Assembly: GCF_012927165.1 (NCBI RefSeq)
Contig: NZ_JABBGA010000003.1
Span: forward strand, 186,001 to 250,000
DNA length: 64,000 bases
Reading direction: 5' to 3'
Source: Zoogloea dura
GTDB taxonomy: Bacteria > Pseudomonadota > Gammaproteobacteria > Burkholderiales > Rhodocyclaceae
The notes under the pieces are model-generated. The model was not told the origin of the DNA. It made no database searches and worked only from the letters and a program-made list of their open reading frames with translations. Shown here in pieces: positions 41,667 to 55,269 of this stretch; position 1 is the first letter of the stretch; every line of letters starts with the position of its first letter. The translations under genes were made by a program, and so were the position numbers.

Positions 41667-42869
41667 TCAGGCAGCCCGGCGGCCAAGCTCGTCGTTCATG
41701 ACCCGGGCGATGGAGAACAGACCCAGCGCACTCGCCGAGGCATTGGCAGCGATGGCGGTGTTCTCGACCACCAGGCGCGCCACTTTGCCACTCTGCTGGA
41801 TCAGGAGCATCGTATTGCGGCACTGCGCCTCGACCGTTACACCTGTGGCCAGCATGACCGCCCCGCTGCGCCCCACATCCGCCTCGAGATCGCCGAACAG
41901 CGCCACGGTCTGTCTGAGCAGCTCATCGGACGGCCCCGGCCGGGCCTGACCGGCGTTCAGCACCAGGCTGTCCAGGGCATCCTTCATCCGGGACAAGGTC
42001 CGGGCCGTGCGGGCGACCTGCTCCCGGGCCTCGGCCAGACGATCATGGACACCCGGGATCCCGATCTCCAGATCATCCGCGGTGGCCCTCATCTGCTCGG
42101 CCTGGATGCTCTGGCCATCAGCAAGCTCCGAGAGCTTGCGCGATACCAGCAGCAGGTCGGCCGCCGCTGCCGCGACCTGCGTCCCGTGCTCGCGCAGGTC
42201 GACCAGCCTGCCCTGGAAACCCTCGGCCATCTCCGCAACCGCATCGCGGATCCGGTAAGCGAAAACCAGCAGTGGAACCGCGGCGAGCAGGCTCAGCAGG
42301 ACCATGGCTGCCGAACCAAGGCGCGCGCTGTGGCGGGATGCATCCACGGCATCCGCGGCAAGCTGGAAGCTGTAGTCGTGATGCCGGCGAAGGGCCTCGG
42401 AAACCTGGCCAAGAGGAAGCTGGGTTTCTGCCAGGGCAGCCCGGACATCCTGCGCTTGAGCTGACACGGCCAGGATCTCGTACTGACGGGCATCGAATGC
42501 CTGCACCGCGTCGCGGACCTGCTGGAGCAGCGCCTTCTCCCTCGGGTCAACGACGAAATCCGACTCGTAGTGGGCCAGGTCCCGGTCCAGCCCCTGACGG
42601 AAGAACATCAGCTTCCGCGCCTGCTCCATGCGGTCGGCCTCATCCGGAGCCAGCATGTAACGGAGGATCGTCGCCCGGATGGAGGCGAACTTGACCGCCA
42701 CCCCGTTGATGGTCTCGAGACTCGGAATGACATTCCCGGTCAGGGTCGTCACCTGCGCATTCATATGGAAAGCCAGGATCAGCGACGATACGAGCAGTGC
42801 GAGCAGCAGTGAAACCGAGGCGACGACAAGAAGAAGGATCCGTCTTCCAATACGTATGGATTCACTCAT
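41667..42869 (-). CDS. Chemoreceptor-like membrane sensor without a canonical signalling hairpin
   Basis: A 400-residue protein with TM helices near 8-32 and 190-210. Between them lies a four-helix-bundle periplasmic domain (NVIPSLETINGVAVKFASIRATILRY, split here only by helix breaks, is 4HB-MCP-like). The C-terminal 190 residues are helical and Ala/Leu-rich, but the universal MCP tip (LLALNAAIEAARAGE) is absent, so it probably does not couple to CheA/CheW. Its stop lies 4 bp before the GGDEF-EAL start. I infer that it modulates that enzyme. Confidence 0.7.
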   Translation of the reverse strand: MSESIRIGRRILLLVVASVSLLLALLVSSLILAFHMNAQVTTLTGNVIPSLETINGVAVKFASIRATILRYMLAPDEADRMEQARKLMFFRQGLDRDLAHYESDFVVDPREKALLQQVRDAVQAFDARQYEILAVSAQAQDVRAALAETQLPLGQVSEALRRHHDYSFQLAADAVDASRHSARLGSAAMVLLSLLAAVPLLVFAYRIRDAVAEMAEGFQGRLVDLREHGTQVAAAAADLLLVSRKLSELADGQSIQAEQMRATADDLEIGIPGVHDRLAEAREQVARTARTLSRMKDALDSLVLNAGQARPGPSDELLRQTVALFGDLEADVGRSGAVMLATGVTVEAQCRNTMLLIQQSGKVARLVVENTAIAANASASALGLFSIARVMNDELGRRAA

Positions 42870-43064
42870 GGGTCCAGTTTCCGTGATGCACACTACCGTG
42901 GAAAATCAAAGGGCGCCGGAGCTGTGGTCAGGTGGCGTGGTCTCCCAGCCCCCGAAATTCGGCGTGGGCGCATTCTAGGGCGGTGTATATGCCATCAGCA
43001 GAGTGGAAATACCCATCGATCCAGGGTGGTTCCCACCTTCAGAAGACAAACTCATCGCGCGAAG

Positions 43065-43529
43065 ATGGCCGGGTCGAAACGCAACGCGCACACTCCCATG
43101 CCCCGACACTCCGCTACGCCGCCCCCGGTCACCGCCGGCCGCCCCCCGCGCCACTCGCACCTGAATGTGCTGACGGGATATAACCGTCAGAGGCTGCTCA
43201 GGCTCATCGACTCGATGCTGGCCACCGAGCATCCTCCGGCCCGCAGCACCCTGTCGGAAATGATGAGCGAGTTCTTCGAGCACGCGATCGTCCATTTCGA
43301 AGCCGAAAGTACCTGGCTCACCGAGATCGGCTACCCGGACGCCGGCCACCACAGCCAGGAACACCAGTCGCTGGTGGAAACCTTCTCCGACGTCTGCTTC
43401 CTGATCATGGAATCCCACGAAGCCCCCTGGCATGCCTTCCTCGACCAGATCTGCATCCCCCTCTATCACCACCTCACCGAGGAAGACCACAAGGTCATCA
43501 CCTTCCTGAAAGCACACCACACGGCCTGA
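43065..43529 (+). CDS. Hemerythrin-like diiron protein
   Basis: A 154-residue protein (ATG 43065-43067; 43098 also possible). Diiron ligands expected for bacteriohemerythrin are visible: HFEAE (His and Glu), HSQEH (two His) and HLTEED (His and Asp). The first-helix His of the family seems replaced, since GYNRQRLLRLID stands where IDxQHxxLxxLIN is expected. The N-terminal ~35 residues are basic and Pro-rich. Hemerythrins bind O2 or NO, and this one lies in a signalling island beside a chemoreceptor-like gene and a hybrid kinase, so an oxygen-sensing role is possible. Confidence 0.78.
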   Translation: MAGSKRNAHTPMPRHSATPPPVTAGRPPRHSHLNVLTGYNRQRLLRLIDSMLATEHPPARSTLSEMMSEFFEHAIVHFEAESTWLTEIGYPDAGHHSQEHQSLVETFSDVCFLIMESHEAPWHAFLDQICIPLYHHLTEEDHKVITFLKAHHTA

Positions 43530-43647
43530 AGCACCGGGCAGGGCCTCGCGCTGCTTGCCAAGATCAGCCCAATCGGTCATCTTTACGCGGCCAACGCCCA
43601 AACTGGGCGCGGCCGCGTATCCCGGCATCCTATGCCGTAAGAAATCG

Positions 43648-47205
<3,558 letters not shown>

Positions 47206-47350
47206 GTCGAAAACAGCACTTTCGTGCAACTTGTCCATGCAAGCCGCGCCCGCACAGGCCATGATGCAAGAAGAAGCCCCCGCGACACGGCAGCATGAGT
47301 GCCGCGTGGAGCAGGCTGGACAGAGCACCCACCGCAACAGAGACACCCAC

Positions 47351-47950
47351 ATGAGCTTCGACACACCCATCATCTACATCATCGACGACGACGAGATCTC
47401 CCTGTGGATGCTCAAGGAGTTCGTGCAGGGGATCGGGGCGGATGTCCGCACCTACAGTTCCGCCATCGCCTTCCTCAAGTCCTACCGGCCCGGCCCTCAC
47501 GAGTGCCTGATCTGCGACCTTCGCATGCCTGAGCTGGGCGGCCTTGATGTCCAGCGCCAGTTACTCGAAAAGGGCGACGCCCTGCCCATCCTCTTCGTCT
47601 CGGCCTACCCCGAGGTGCACGCCGCCGTGCAGGCCATCAAGCGGGGCGCCGTCGACTTCCTGCAGAAACCGGTGAACGGCAGCGTGCTGCTGCAGAAGGC
47701 GCAAAGCGCCCTGGCCTACAGCCGCGAGCTGCACTCGGCACGCCTCGCCCGCATCACCCGGGAGGCACGCCTCTCGCTACTCACGCCCAAGGAAAGGCAG
47801 ATCGCCGAAATGGTGGTGGACGGCAAGTCCAGCCCACGGATCGCCGAGGAGCTGCAGATCAGCGTCCGCACCGTCGAGAATCACCGTGCCCGCCTGATGG
47901 ACAAACTTCACGCGGGCACAGTGGTGGAGCTGGTGAAGCTGTTTCTCTGA
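47351..47950 (+). CDS. FixJ/NarL-type response regulator
   Basis: 199 residues: a receiver domain with IIDDDEISLWML at the N terminus, Asp near 56 (ICDLRMPELGGLD) and Lys in FLQKPVN, then a LuxR-type helix-turn-helix (LTPKERQIAEMVVDGKSSPR, followed by IAEELQISVRTVENHRARLM). The ATG at 47351-47353 starts the conserved domain; an upstream start at 47231 would add an unrelated tail. It lies 145 bp after the large hybrid kinase and is its probable output. Confidence 0.92.
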   Translation: MSFDTPIIYIIDDDEISLWMLKEFVQGIGADVRTYSSAIAFLKSYRPGPHECLICDLRMPELGGLDVQRQLLEKGDALPILFVSAYPEVHAAVQAIKRGAVDFLQKPVNGSVLLQKAQSALAYSRELHSARLARITREARLSLLTPKERQIAEMVVDGKSSPRIAEELQISVRTVENHRARLMDKLHAGTVVELVKLFL

Positions 47951-47977
47951 TTCCGGCCGCGTGGTTAAATCCGGCGC

Positions 47978-49351
<1,374 letters not shown>

Positions 49352-49367
49352 GCCGGCCGGCACCACG

Positions 49368-51458
49368 ATGATCGCCCGCCTCCTCGCCCGCCTCGGGCAT
49401 TCCGTGCGAGCCAAGCTGCTCGCCATGGTGCTCGCCCCGCTGCTGCTGGGCGTCCCCATCCTGCTCACCCTGGTGTGGGTGTCAGGCAACGAGGGCTACC
49501 AGCGACTGGTCAGCTACAAGGTCGGCTCCGACCTGGTCACCGCCCACGAGTACTTCGCCCGCATGCGCCAGAACGTGGCTGTGGACATCGCCGCCCTGGC
49601 TGACAGCCAGCGCCTCGCCCGGGCCCTGGCCGAGACATCGCGGGACAGCCTGCCGGCCTACCTCGAGGCCGCCCGCCGCCAGGCCCGGCTCGATTTTCTC
49701 TACCTGCTCGACCCCCAGGGCAGGCTGCAGATGCTCAGCCTGCCGCCGGACAGCCCTCATGCCGACCGGACCCACTGGCCGGTGGTCAGGGCCGCCCTCA
49801 CCGGCGAAGCGTCCGAAGGCATCGATGTGTTCGATGCGGCGCAGCTGGAAGCCATCGATCCCGCCCTGCGCCAGCGCGCCCGCCTGCCTCTGGTGAGCAC
49901 GCCCAATGCCGTTCCCGACCCGCGCCGGGAGGAAACCCGCGGCCTGCTCATCCATGCAGCCCTGCCGGTGCGCGACGACAGCGGCCGCCTGATCGCCGTG
50001 CTGGAAGGCGGGGTACTGCTCAATGGCAACAGCGAGATGGTGGATCGCATCAACGCCATCATCTACCGGGACGGCACCCTGCCACTGGGCAGCCGCGGCA
50101 CCGCCACCCTGTTCCTCAACGACACCCGCATCGCCACCAACGTGCGCCTGTTCGAAGGCGAACGGGCCCTCGGCACCCGCGTCTCGGCGGCCGTGCGCAA
50201 CCACGTGCTGGAGGAGGGGAAGGTCTGGCTGGGCACAGCCTTCGTGGTCAATGACGACTACGTGTCCGGCTACGAACCCGTCCAGGACAGCTTTGGCGAG
50301 CGGGTCGGGATGCTCTACGTGGGCTTTCTCGAAGCCCCCTTCAAGGCGGCCATGCACAACGCCCTGTACATCCTGTTCGGGGTCTTCCTGGCGGTCAGCC
50401 TGCTCGGCAGCGTGTTGTCCCTGCGCTGGGCCCGCAGCATCTTCAAGCCGCTGGAAAAGGTGGGCGCCACCATCAGGCGGATCCGCGAGGGTGAGACCGA
50501 GGCGCGGGTCGGCCCGGTGGCCAGCCGTGACGAGATCGGCCAGCTGGCAGCCGCCTTCGACGGACTGCTCGGCAACCTGGCCGACCGGCGCGCAGAGCTG
50601 CAGCGCTGGGGTGACGAGCTCGACCGCAAGGTGGCGGAGCGCACCCTCGAGCTGCAGCACGCCCTCGCCACCCTGGAGCAGGCCCGCCGCCATCTCGCCA
50701 TGACCGAGAAGCTGGCCGCCATCGGCGAGCTGACCGCCGGCGTCGCCCACGAGATCAACAACCCGGTGGCGGTGATCCAGGGCAACCTCGACGTAATGAA
50801 GGAGATCCTGGGGCCAGCGGCCGATCCGGTGCGGGAGGAAATGCGCCTGATCCATGAGCAGACCCACCGGATCTGGCTGATCGTCACCAAGCTGCTGCAG
50901 TTTGCGCGGCCTGGCGAATTCGCCGGCTACGCCGAAGCCATCGATCCCAACACGGTGATCGCCGACTGCCTGGTGCTGACCCGCCACAACCTCGACCGCC
51001 GCAACATCAACGTCAGCGTGACGCCCGAAGCCACCCGGCGGGTCGAGGTCAATCCCAGCGAGCTCCAGCAGGTGCTGATCAACCTCATCGTCAACGCCAT
51101 CCAAGCCATGCCCGGCGGCGGCTCACTGCGCATCCACAGCACCGACTGGCAGATCGACGGCGAAACCGTCGGCGCGGTGATCGAAGTGTGCGACACCGGC
51201 GAAGGCATTGCCGAGGAAGACCTGTCGCGGATCTTCGACCCCTTCTTCACCACCAAGAAAGGCTCAGGCACCGGGCTCGGGCTGTCCATCAGTTATGCCA
51301 TCATCGAACGCTACGGCGGCCACATCGCCGTCAGCAGCCGCGCTGGCGAAGGCGCCTGCTTCAGCGTGAGCCTGCGCAGCGAGGCCGTCTATAGCGCCGC
51401 GCCGAGTGCCCCCGGCTTCACCGCCCTGCGGATCGAGCCGGGTCGCGGCGCACAATGA
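49368..51458 (+). CDS. Membrane sensor histidine kinase (Cache, HAMP, HisKA, HATPase)
   Basis: 696 residues. TM helices near 20-40 and 331-353 enclose a large periplasmic Cache-type domain with the DDYVSGYEPVQDSFGERVGM segment seen in Cache_3-type sensors. HAMP (about 355-410), a coiled coil, HisKA with His near 460 (ELTAGVAHEINNPVAVIQG) and HATPase (GTGLGLSISYAI) follow. It pairs with the NtrC-type regulator directly upstream. The ATG at 49368-49370 is chosen because an in-frame upstream start would overlap the regulator by about 86 bp. It converges with the transporter operon; its ligand is unknown. Confidence 0.92.
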   Translation: MIARLLARLGHSVRAKLLAMVLAPLLLGVPILLTLVWVSGNEGYQRLVSYKVGSDLVTAHEYFARMRQNVAVDIAALADSQRLARALAETSRDSLPAYLEAARRQARLDFLYLLDPQGRLQMLSLPPDSPHADRTHWPVVRAALTGEASEGIDVFDAAQLEAIDPALRQRARLPLVSTPNAVPDPRREETRGLLIHAALPVRDDSGRLIAVLEGGVLLNGNSEMVDRINAIIYRDGTLPLGSRGTATLFLNDTRIATNVRLFEGERALGTRVSAAVRNHVLEEGKVWLGTAFVVNDDYVSGYEPVQDSFGERVGMLYVGFLEAPFKAAMHNALYILFGVFLAVSLLGSVLSLRWARSIFKPLEKVGATIRRIREGETEARVGPVASRDEIGQLAAAFDGLLGNLADRRAELQRWGDELDRKVAERTLELQHALATLEQARRHLAMTEKLAAIGELTAGVAHEINNPVAVIQGNLDVMKEILGPAADPVREEMRLIHEQTHRIWLIVTKLLQFARPGEFAGYAEAIDPNTVIADCLVLTRHNLDRRNINVSVTPEATRRVEVNPSELQQVLINLIVNAIQAMPGGGSLRIHSTDWQIDGETVGAVIEVCDTGEGIAEEDLSRIFDPFFTTKKGSGTGLGLSISYAIIERYGGHIAVSSRAGEGACFSVSLRSEAVYSAAPSAPGFTALRIEPGRGAQ

Positions 51459-51521
51459 AAGATGCCCCCACGCTCCCCGCTGGCGCGGCTCGCTGCCCCC
51501 CAAGGGGGCGCCTTTCATCTT
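51459..51521. repeat. Dispersed betaproteobacterial intergenic repeat
   Basis: The 92-bp gap between the convergent kinase and permease genes is mostly filled by an element with AAGATG near one end, CATCTT at the other and GCCCCC/GGGGGC arms at 51494-51509. I recognise its GCAGCGAGCCGCGCCAGCGG core as a sequence repeated between genes in many betaproteobacteria. It may also act as a terminator for both operons. Confidence 0.6.
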
Positions 51522-51550
51522 GGGGCGGCCCGGCGATGAAACAGGCCTGA

Positions 51551-52324
51551 TCAGCCCGCCATGCGCTGGCGCAACCAGGCGCTGGCCCCATCCACCGCGA
51601 TGGCCATCGCCAGCATGGCCAGGATCACCGTGCTGGCCTCCGCCTCGTGGAACAGGGACAGGCTGTAATAAAGCAGCGCACCCAGCCCGCCGGCCCCGAC
51701 GAAGCCGAGGATCGCCGCCATCCGGATGTTCATCTCCCAGCGATACAGGGCATAGGCCAGCCACTGCGGCGCCACCAGGGGCAGCACCGCGTAGAGAAAG
51801 GCCGCCAGGGGGCCGGCCCCCAGCCCCGTCACGGCCTGTGCCGGAGCACGCGGGGTGTTCTCCAGGGCCTCGGCGAAGAGCCGGCCGAGCACCCCGGTGG
51901 TGTGCAGGGCCAGGGCCAGGGTTCCGGCAAAGGGGCCAAGCCCGGCCGCCAGCACCATCAAGGTCGCCCATACCAGTTCCGGCACCGAGCGCAGCAGGTT
52001 GAGCACGAAGCGCGCCGCCTGGCGGGCCAGCGGCCCCTGCCGGCCCGCCGCGGGCAGCGCCAGGGTAACGCCGCCCAGCACCGCCAGCAAGGTGCTGAGC
52101 AGGGAGATCGCCAGGGTTTCCAGGGCTGCCCAGCCCACCTTGGCGAGAAAGGCCGGATCCGTCTCGGGAGGGATGAAGCGCCCCACGAAGGCCACCGCCT
52201 CGCGCGCCGCGGAGCCGGTGAACAAGGCCCCCAGCGGCATCTCCAGGAAGGCGAAGCTGCCGGCCGCCGCCGCCGCCAGCAGCACCAGGCCAAACACGCC
52301 GGCGGGGCTGATGCCGGCCCTCAT
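51551..52324 (-). CDS. PhnE-like ABC transporter permease 2
   Basis: A 257-residue inner-membrane permease with about six helices. The EAA-type cytoplasmic loop region reads ALENTPRAPAQAVTGLGAG, and the LLRSVPELVWATLMVLAAGLG and [14 protein letters not shown] blocks are typical of PhnE. The ATG overlaps the stop of permease 1 (ATGA). Having two distinct permeases suggests a heterodimer. See the binding-protein entry for the substrate argument. Confidence 0.88.
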   Translation of the reverse strand: MRAGISPAGVFGLVLLAAAAAGSFAFLEMPLGALFTGSAAREAVAFVGRFIPPETDPAFLAKVGWAALETLAISLLSTLLAVLGGVTLALPAAGRQGPLARQAARFVLNLLRSVPELVWATLMVLAAGLGPFAGTLALALHTTGVLGRLFAEALENTPRAPAQAVTGLGAGPLAAFLYAVLPLVAPQWLAYALYRWEMNIRMAAILGFVGAGGLGALLYYSLSLFHEAEASTVILAMLAMAIAVDGASAWLRQRMAG

Positions 52325-53142
52325 GCCAACCTCCGGCGCAGGAACTCCGACAGGCCGTCGGCCGCCAGCACGAGGAGCAGGAAAGTCAGCAGGATGCTTG
52401 CCGCCTCGCCGCCATTGAGCATTTTCATGGACTGGTCCATCAACTGCCCGAGGCCGCCCGCGCCGACAAAACCCATCACAACCGAGGCGCGCACCGCACA
52501 TTCCCAGCGATACACCGTGTAGGACACCAGCTCGCCGCCGGCATGCGGCAGGAGACCATAGAACAGGGCCGCCACCCGCCCGCTGCCGGCCTCCAGCAGG
52601 CCCCGGGCCGTGCGGCCATCGGTGGACTCGAGGATCTCCCCATACACCTTGCCGAGCATGCCGCCATAGGTGATGCCCAGGGCCAGCACACCGGCGCTCG
52701 CCCCCAGGCCGAAGACCCGCACGAACAGCAGGGCCCAGACCAGCTCGGGAACGCCGCGCAGCACCGCCAGCAGCGCCCGCACCAGGGCCCGCACCAGGGT
52801 TCCGATCCAGGCCCGGCGGCCGGGGCCGATGCGCGAGACGGACAGGCCCCGCGTCATCGCCAGGCCCAGGGGCACCGCCAACAGCAGCGACAGGGCGATA
52901 CCGGCCGTCGCCATGGCCAACGTCTCGACCATGGCCTTGCCGAGCAAGGCCATGAAATCGTGGGACGTCTCCATCGGCAGGAAGCCGCGGATGAAGTGGC
53001 CCATGGCCCGCAGATTGCCCTCATCCAACAAGCGTACAGGCTCGAAATCGGCCAGCCGCAGCAGCGGCCACAGCAGCACCAGGGCGGCCAGGGTCCATCC
53101 CAGGCGGGGCAAGGCGGCGGGATCGCGGGGCACGGCGCTCAT
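52321..53142 (-). CDS. PhnE-like ABC transporter permease 1
   Basis: A 273-residue permease of the PhnE family with [21 protein letters not shown] and [17 protein letters not shown], the same blocks as permease 2. The N-terminal periplasmic stretch [19 protein letters not shown] is characteristic. It is coupled by 4-bp overlaps to the ATPase gene upstream and to permease 2 downstream, so all subunits are cotranslated. Confidence 0.88.
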   Translation of the reverse strand: MSAVPRDPAALPRLGWTLAALVLLWPLLRLADFEPVRLLDEGNLRAMGHFIRGFLPMETSHDFMALLGKAMVETLAMATAGIALSLLLAVPLGLAMTRGLSVSRIGPGRRAWIGTLVRALVRALLAVLRGVPELVWALLFVRVFGLGASAGVLALGITYGGMLGKVYGEILESTDGRTARGLLEAGSGRVAALFYGLLPHAGGELVSYTVYRWECAVRASVVMGFVGAGGLGQLMDQSMKMLNGGEAASILLTFLLLVLAADGLSEFLRRRLA

Positions 53143-53963
53143 GCGCAGCGCAGGGGAGGCGGCGCCGCGGCGGCGGGCTGGCCGGCGTCCGGCAGCACGG
53201 CCAGGCCGGCCATCGGCACACTGCCCTCGGCGGCATAGAGCTCACGCAGCTGGGCCTCCCGCACCTGGCCGGCGGGCAAGTCGAACAGGACCTGCCCCTC
53301 CTTGACACCGATGACCCGGGGGAAATGGCGCAACGCCAGATCCACCGCATGCAGGCTGGCCACCAGGGTCACGCCGCGGCGGCTGGCTTCTTCGTTGAGC
53401 AGCGCGACGGTCAGCTCCGACAGGGCCGGGTCCATGGCCGACACCGGCTCATCGGCCAGGAACAGATCCGGCTGCTGGTACAGCACGCGGGCCAGGGCGA
53501 CGCGCTGCAGCTGGCCGCCGGAGAGGCGGTCGCAACGTTCGTAGAGACGCTCGCCCAGGTCCAGGCGGGCCAGCTGGTGGCGGGCTCCTTCCGGGTCGAG
53601 GGGATACAGCAGCGAGGCCAGGGATTTCCACAGCGGCCACTGGCCCAGCCGGCCGGCCAGCACCGCCGTCACCACGCGCTGGCGCGGCGGGATGGGCGGC
53701 GCCTGATGCACCAGGCCGATACGCGCCCGCAGGCGGCGCAAGGTGGCCGGTGAGGCGTCCCAGGGATCGGTGCCGAGCAGCGAGAGCCGCCCCGTGTCCG
53801 GACGCAGGGCCGCCGCCAAGACCCGCAGCAGGGTGGTCTTGCCGGCACCCGAGGCGCCCACCAGCGCCACCCGCTCACCGCAGGCCACGCGCAGGTCCAC
53901 GTCACGCAGCGCGCGAAAACCGTTGGCGTGGGTCAGCCCGACGCCCTTCAGGGAAAAACCCAT
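53139..53963 (-). CDS. PhnC-like ABC transporter ATP-binding protein
   Basis: A 274-residue ATPase with Walker [13 protein letters not shown] near residue 36, the ABC signature [15 protein letters not shown] near 147 and Walker [14 protein letters not shown] near 168. It matches the phosphonate-type PhnC group and energises the two permeases. The C-terminal ~30 residues are Pro/Ala-rich and probably dispensable. It lies 57 bp after the binding-protein gene. Confidence 0.92.
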   Translation of the reverse strand: MGFSLKGVGLTHANGFRALRDVDLRVACGERVALVGASGAGKTTLLRVLAAALRPDTGRLSLLGTDPWDASPATLRRLRARIGLVHQAPPIPPRQRVVTAVLAGRLGQWPLWKSLASLLYPLDPEGARHQLARLDLGERLYERCDRLSGGQLQRVALARVLYQQPDLFLADEPVSAMDPALSELTVALLNEEASRRGVTLVASLHAVDLALRHFPRVIGVKEGQVLFDLPAGQVREAQLRELYAAEGSVPMAGLAVLPDAGQPAAAAPPPLRCA

Positions 53964-54020
53964 GATGATCCTTGTCTTTGCCGGACGGCCCTACAAGCGG
54001 CCATCCGGCAGATGGCCGTG

Positions 54021-54902
54021 CTACTTCAGCAGGCCGGCGGCCTGGGCGGCCGTTTCGATGCCCTTGTAGTTCTCCGCCTTGGTGGGGATGAACTTGCTGG
54101 CGCGCTGCAGGGCCATGATCTCCTTGTGCGCCGGGTTGGCCGGATCGAGCTTCAGGAAAGCCTGGGTCAGCTTGGCCTGGATCTTCGGATCCAGGTCGCC
54201 ACGCACCGTCCAGTTGTAATCGAAGTACGACGGGGTGGTGGCGAACACGCGCACCTTGGCCGGATCCACCTTCTTCTGTTCGACCAGCTTGTCCCACACC
54301 GAGGCGTTCAGCACCCCTGCATCGACCTTGCCCGCCTGCACAAAGGCCACGGTGGCGTCGTGGGCGCCGGAGAAGGCCACGTTCTTGAAGTCCTTGTCCG
54401 GATTGAGCCCTTCCTGGCCCAGGAAGTAGCGCGGCATCAGGTGGCCGGAGGTGGAGGAGGGCGCGCCGAAGGCGAAGGTCTTGCCCTTCAGGTCGGCAAA
54501 GCCCTTGATACCGTCGTTCGCAGTGATGAACTTCGAGGTGAACTTCGCGTCCTCGGCCCGCTGCACCAGGGGCACCGCGGTGCCGTTGGTGCGGATCTTC
54601 GCCTGCACGAAGGTGAAGCCACCCAGCCAGGCCATGTCGATCTTGCGGGTGGCCAGGGCCTCCACCACGGCCGCGTAATCGGTCACCGGCACGAAGTTGA
54701 CCTTCATGCCGGTCTCGGCCTCCAGGTAGGCGCCGAGGGGGGCGAACTTGCGCTGCAGCTCGGTGGGCGCTTCGTCGGGAATGGCGGAGACCCGCAGCAC
54801 ATCCTCCGCCTGGGCAGCGAGGGGCAGGGCGCCGAGGCCAGCCAGGGTGGAAACAACACAGGCGCGCAGCAGCGCGCGCCGGGAGAACGGCACGGTAGTC
54901 AT
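54021..54902 (-). CDS. PhnD-like periplasmic binding protein, putative selenium-oxyanion type
   Basis: A 293-residue binding protein with a Tat-like or Sec signal (FSRRALLRACVVSTLAGLGAL, cut at AQA-ED). The mature part, IPDEAPTELQRKFAPLGAYL and VPVTDYAAVVEALATRKIDM followed by AWLGGFTFVQA, is that of PhnD-like proteins. I recall that one branch of this superfamily is annotated as putative selenate transporters because its genes lie beside selenium genes. Here no C-P lyase or phosphite dehydrogenase is present, while a selenoprotein and selA/selB lie next door. I therefore favour a selenium oxyanion as ligand; phosphonate or phosphite remain possible. The ATG at 54900-54902 has GAGGAG upstream. 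Confidence 0.8.
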   Translation of the reverse strand: MTTVPFSRRALLRACVVSTLAGLGALPLAAQAEDVLRVSAIPDEAPTELQRKFAPLGAYLEAETGMKVNFVPVTDYAAVVEALATRKIDMAWLGGFTFVQAKIRTNGTAVPLVQRAEDAKFTSKFITANDGIKGFADLKGKTFAFGAPSSTSGHLMPRYFLGQEGLNPDKDFKNVAFSGAHDATVAFVQAGKVDAGVLNASVWDKLVEQKKVDPAKVRVFATTPSYFDYNWTVRGDLDPKIQAKLTQAFLKLDPANPAHKEIMALQRASKFIPTKAENYKGIETAAQAAGLLK

Positions 54903-55116
54903 CGATTGCTCCTCAAAAGGCGCCGCAAGGCACCAGCCGCCGGGACGAGGGAGGACGGCCCCGGCTTGATATCGGCGCCGGAATCGACCGGCCCCGCAGA
55001 AAGTGCATCCAGGCAGTACGCAGACTGCGGGGCGGACTATAACGAGGGAGAAAGCAGGCGTGAAGGCCCATCTGTCACGGTTCCCCGACGTCATGGTGCG
55101 TCGGGGCATGCCACCG

Positions 55117-55149
55117 GGACATTTTGTCCACGTGAAAGACAAATTGTCC
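55117..55149. promoter_or_regulatory. Two phased palindromes, probable upstream activator sites
   Basis: GGACATTTTGTCC (55117-55129) and AGACAAATTGTCC (55137-55149) share the pattern RGACANNNTGTCC. Their centres are 20 bp apart, two helical turns, and lie about 90 bp before the sigma-54 promoter core. Paired dyads at that distance are typical binding sites for an NtrC-family activator dimer. Confidence 0.65.
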
Positions 55150-55203
55150 CGACCACCTCCCCGCAAGACGCGTTAAAGCCTTGATTTCGCATGGCCGCAC
55201 CCT

Positions 55204-55219
55204 TGGCGCGGGCCTTGCT
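55204..55219 (+). promoter_or_regulatory. Sigma-54 (-24/-12) promoter of the formate dehydrogenase operon
   Basis: TGGCGCG-GGCC-TTGCT matches the consensus TGGCACG-N4-TTGCW except for one base. GG (55205-55206) and GC (55217-55218) are separated by the required 10 bp. Transcription would start near 55230, 40 bp before the ATG. Confidence 0.78.
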
Positions 55220-55269
55220 GGGCAGAACAACGCTGTCTTTTCATAACAACCGGAGGAGGAAGAGTCACC

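Larger units (their letters stand above)
54903..55269. promoter_or_regulatory. Divergent control region between the transporter and formate dehydrogenase operons
   Basis: The 367-bp gap has no gene. For the transporter a weak sigma-70 pair can be read on the minus strand (TTCACG, 17 bp, TATAGT around 55031-55060). For formate dehydrogenase it holds two palindromes and a sigma-54 promoter, listed separately. A purine-rich ribosome-binding sequence (GGAGGAGGAAG) lies ahead of the dehydrogenase ATG. Confidence 0.55.

Noticed and set aside
54922-54939. A possible sigma-54 promoter for the transporter on the minus strand
   Set aside because: GG and GC are correctly spaced, but the rest fits poorly and the start would fall on the ribosome-binding site of the binding-protein gene.
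55124-55139. A parS-like 16-mer (TTGTCCACGTGAAAGA) in the formate dehydrogenase control region
   Set aside because: It has three mismatches, including positions in the outer arms, and lies between the two palindromes; chance resemblance is more likely.
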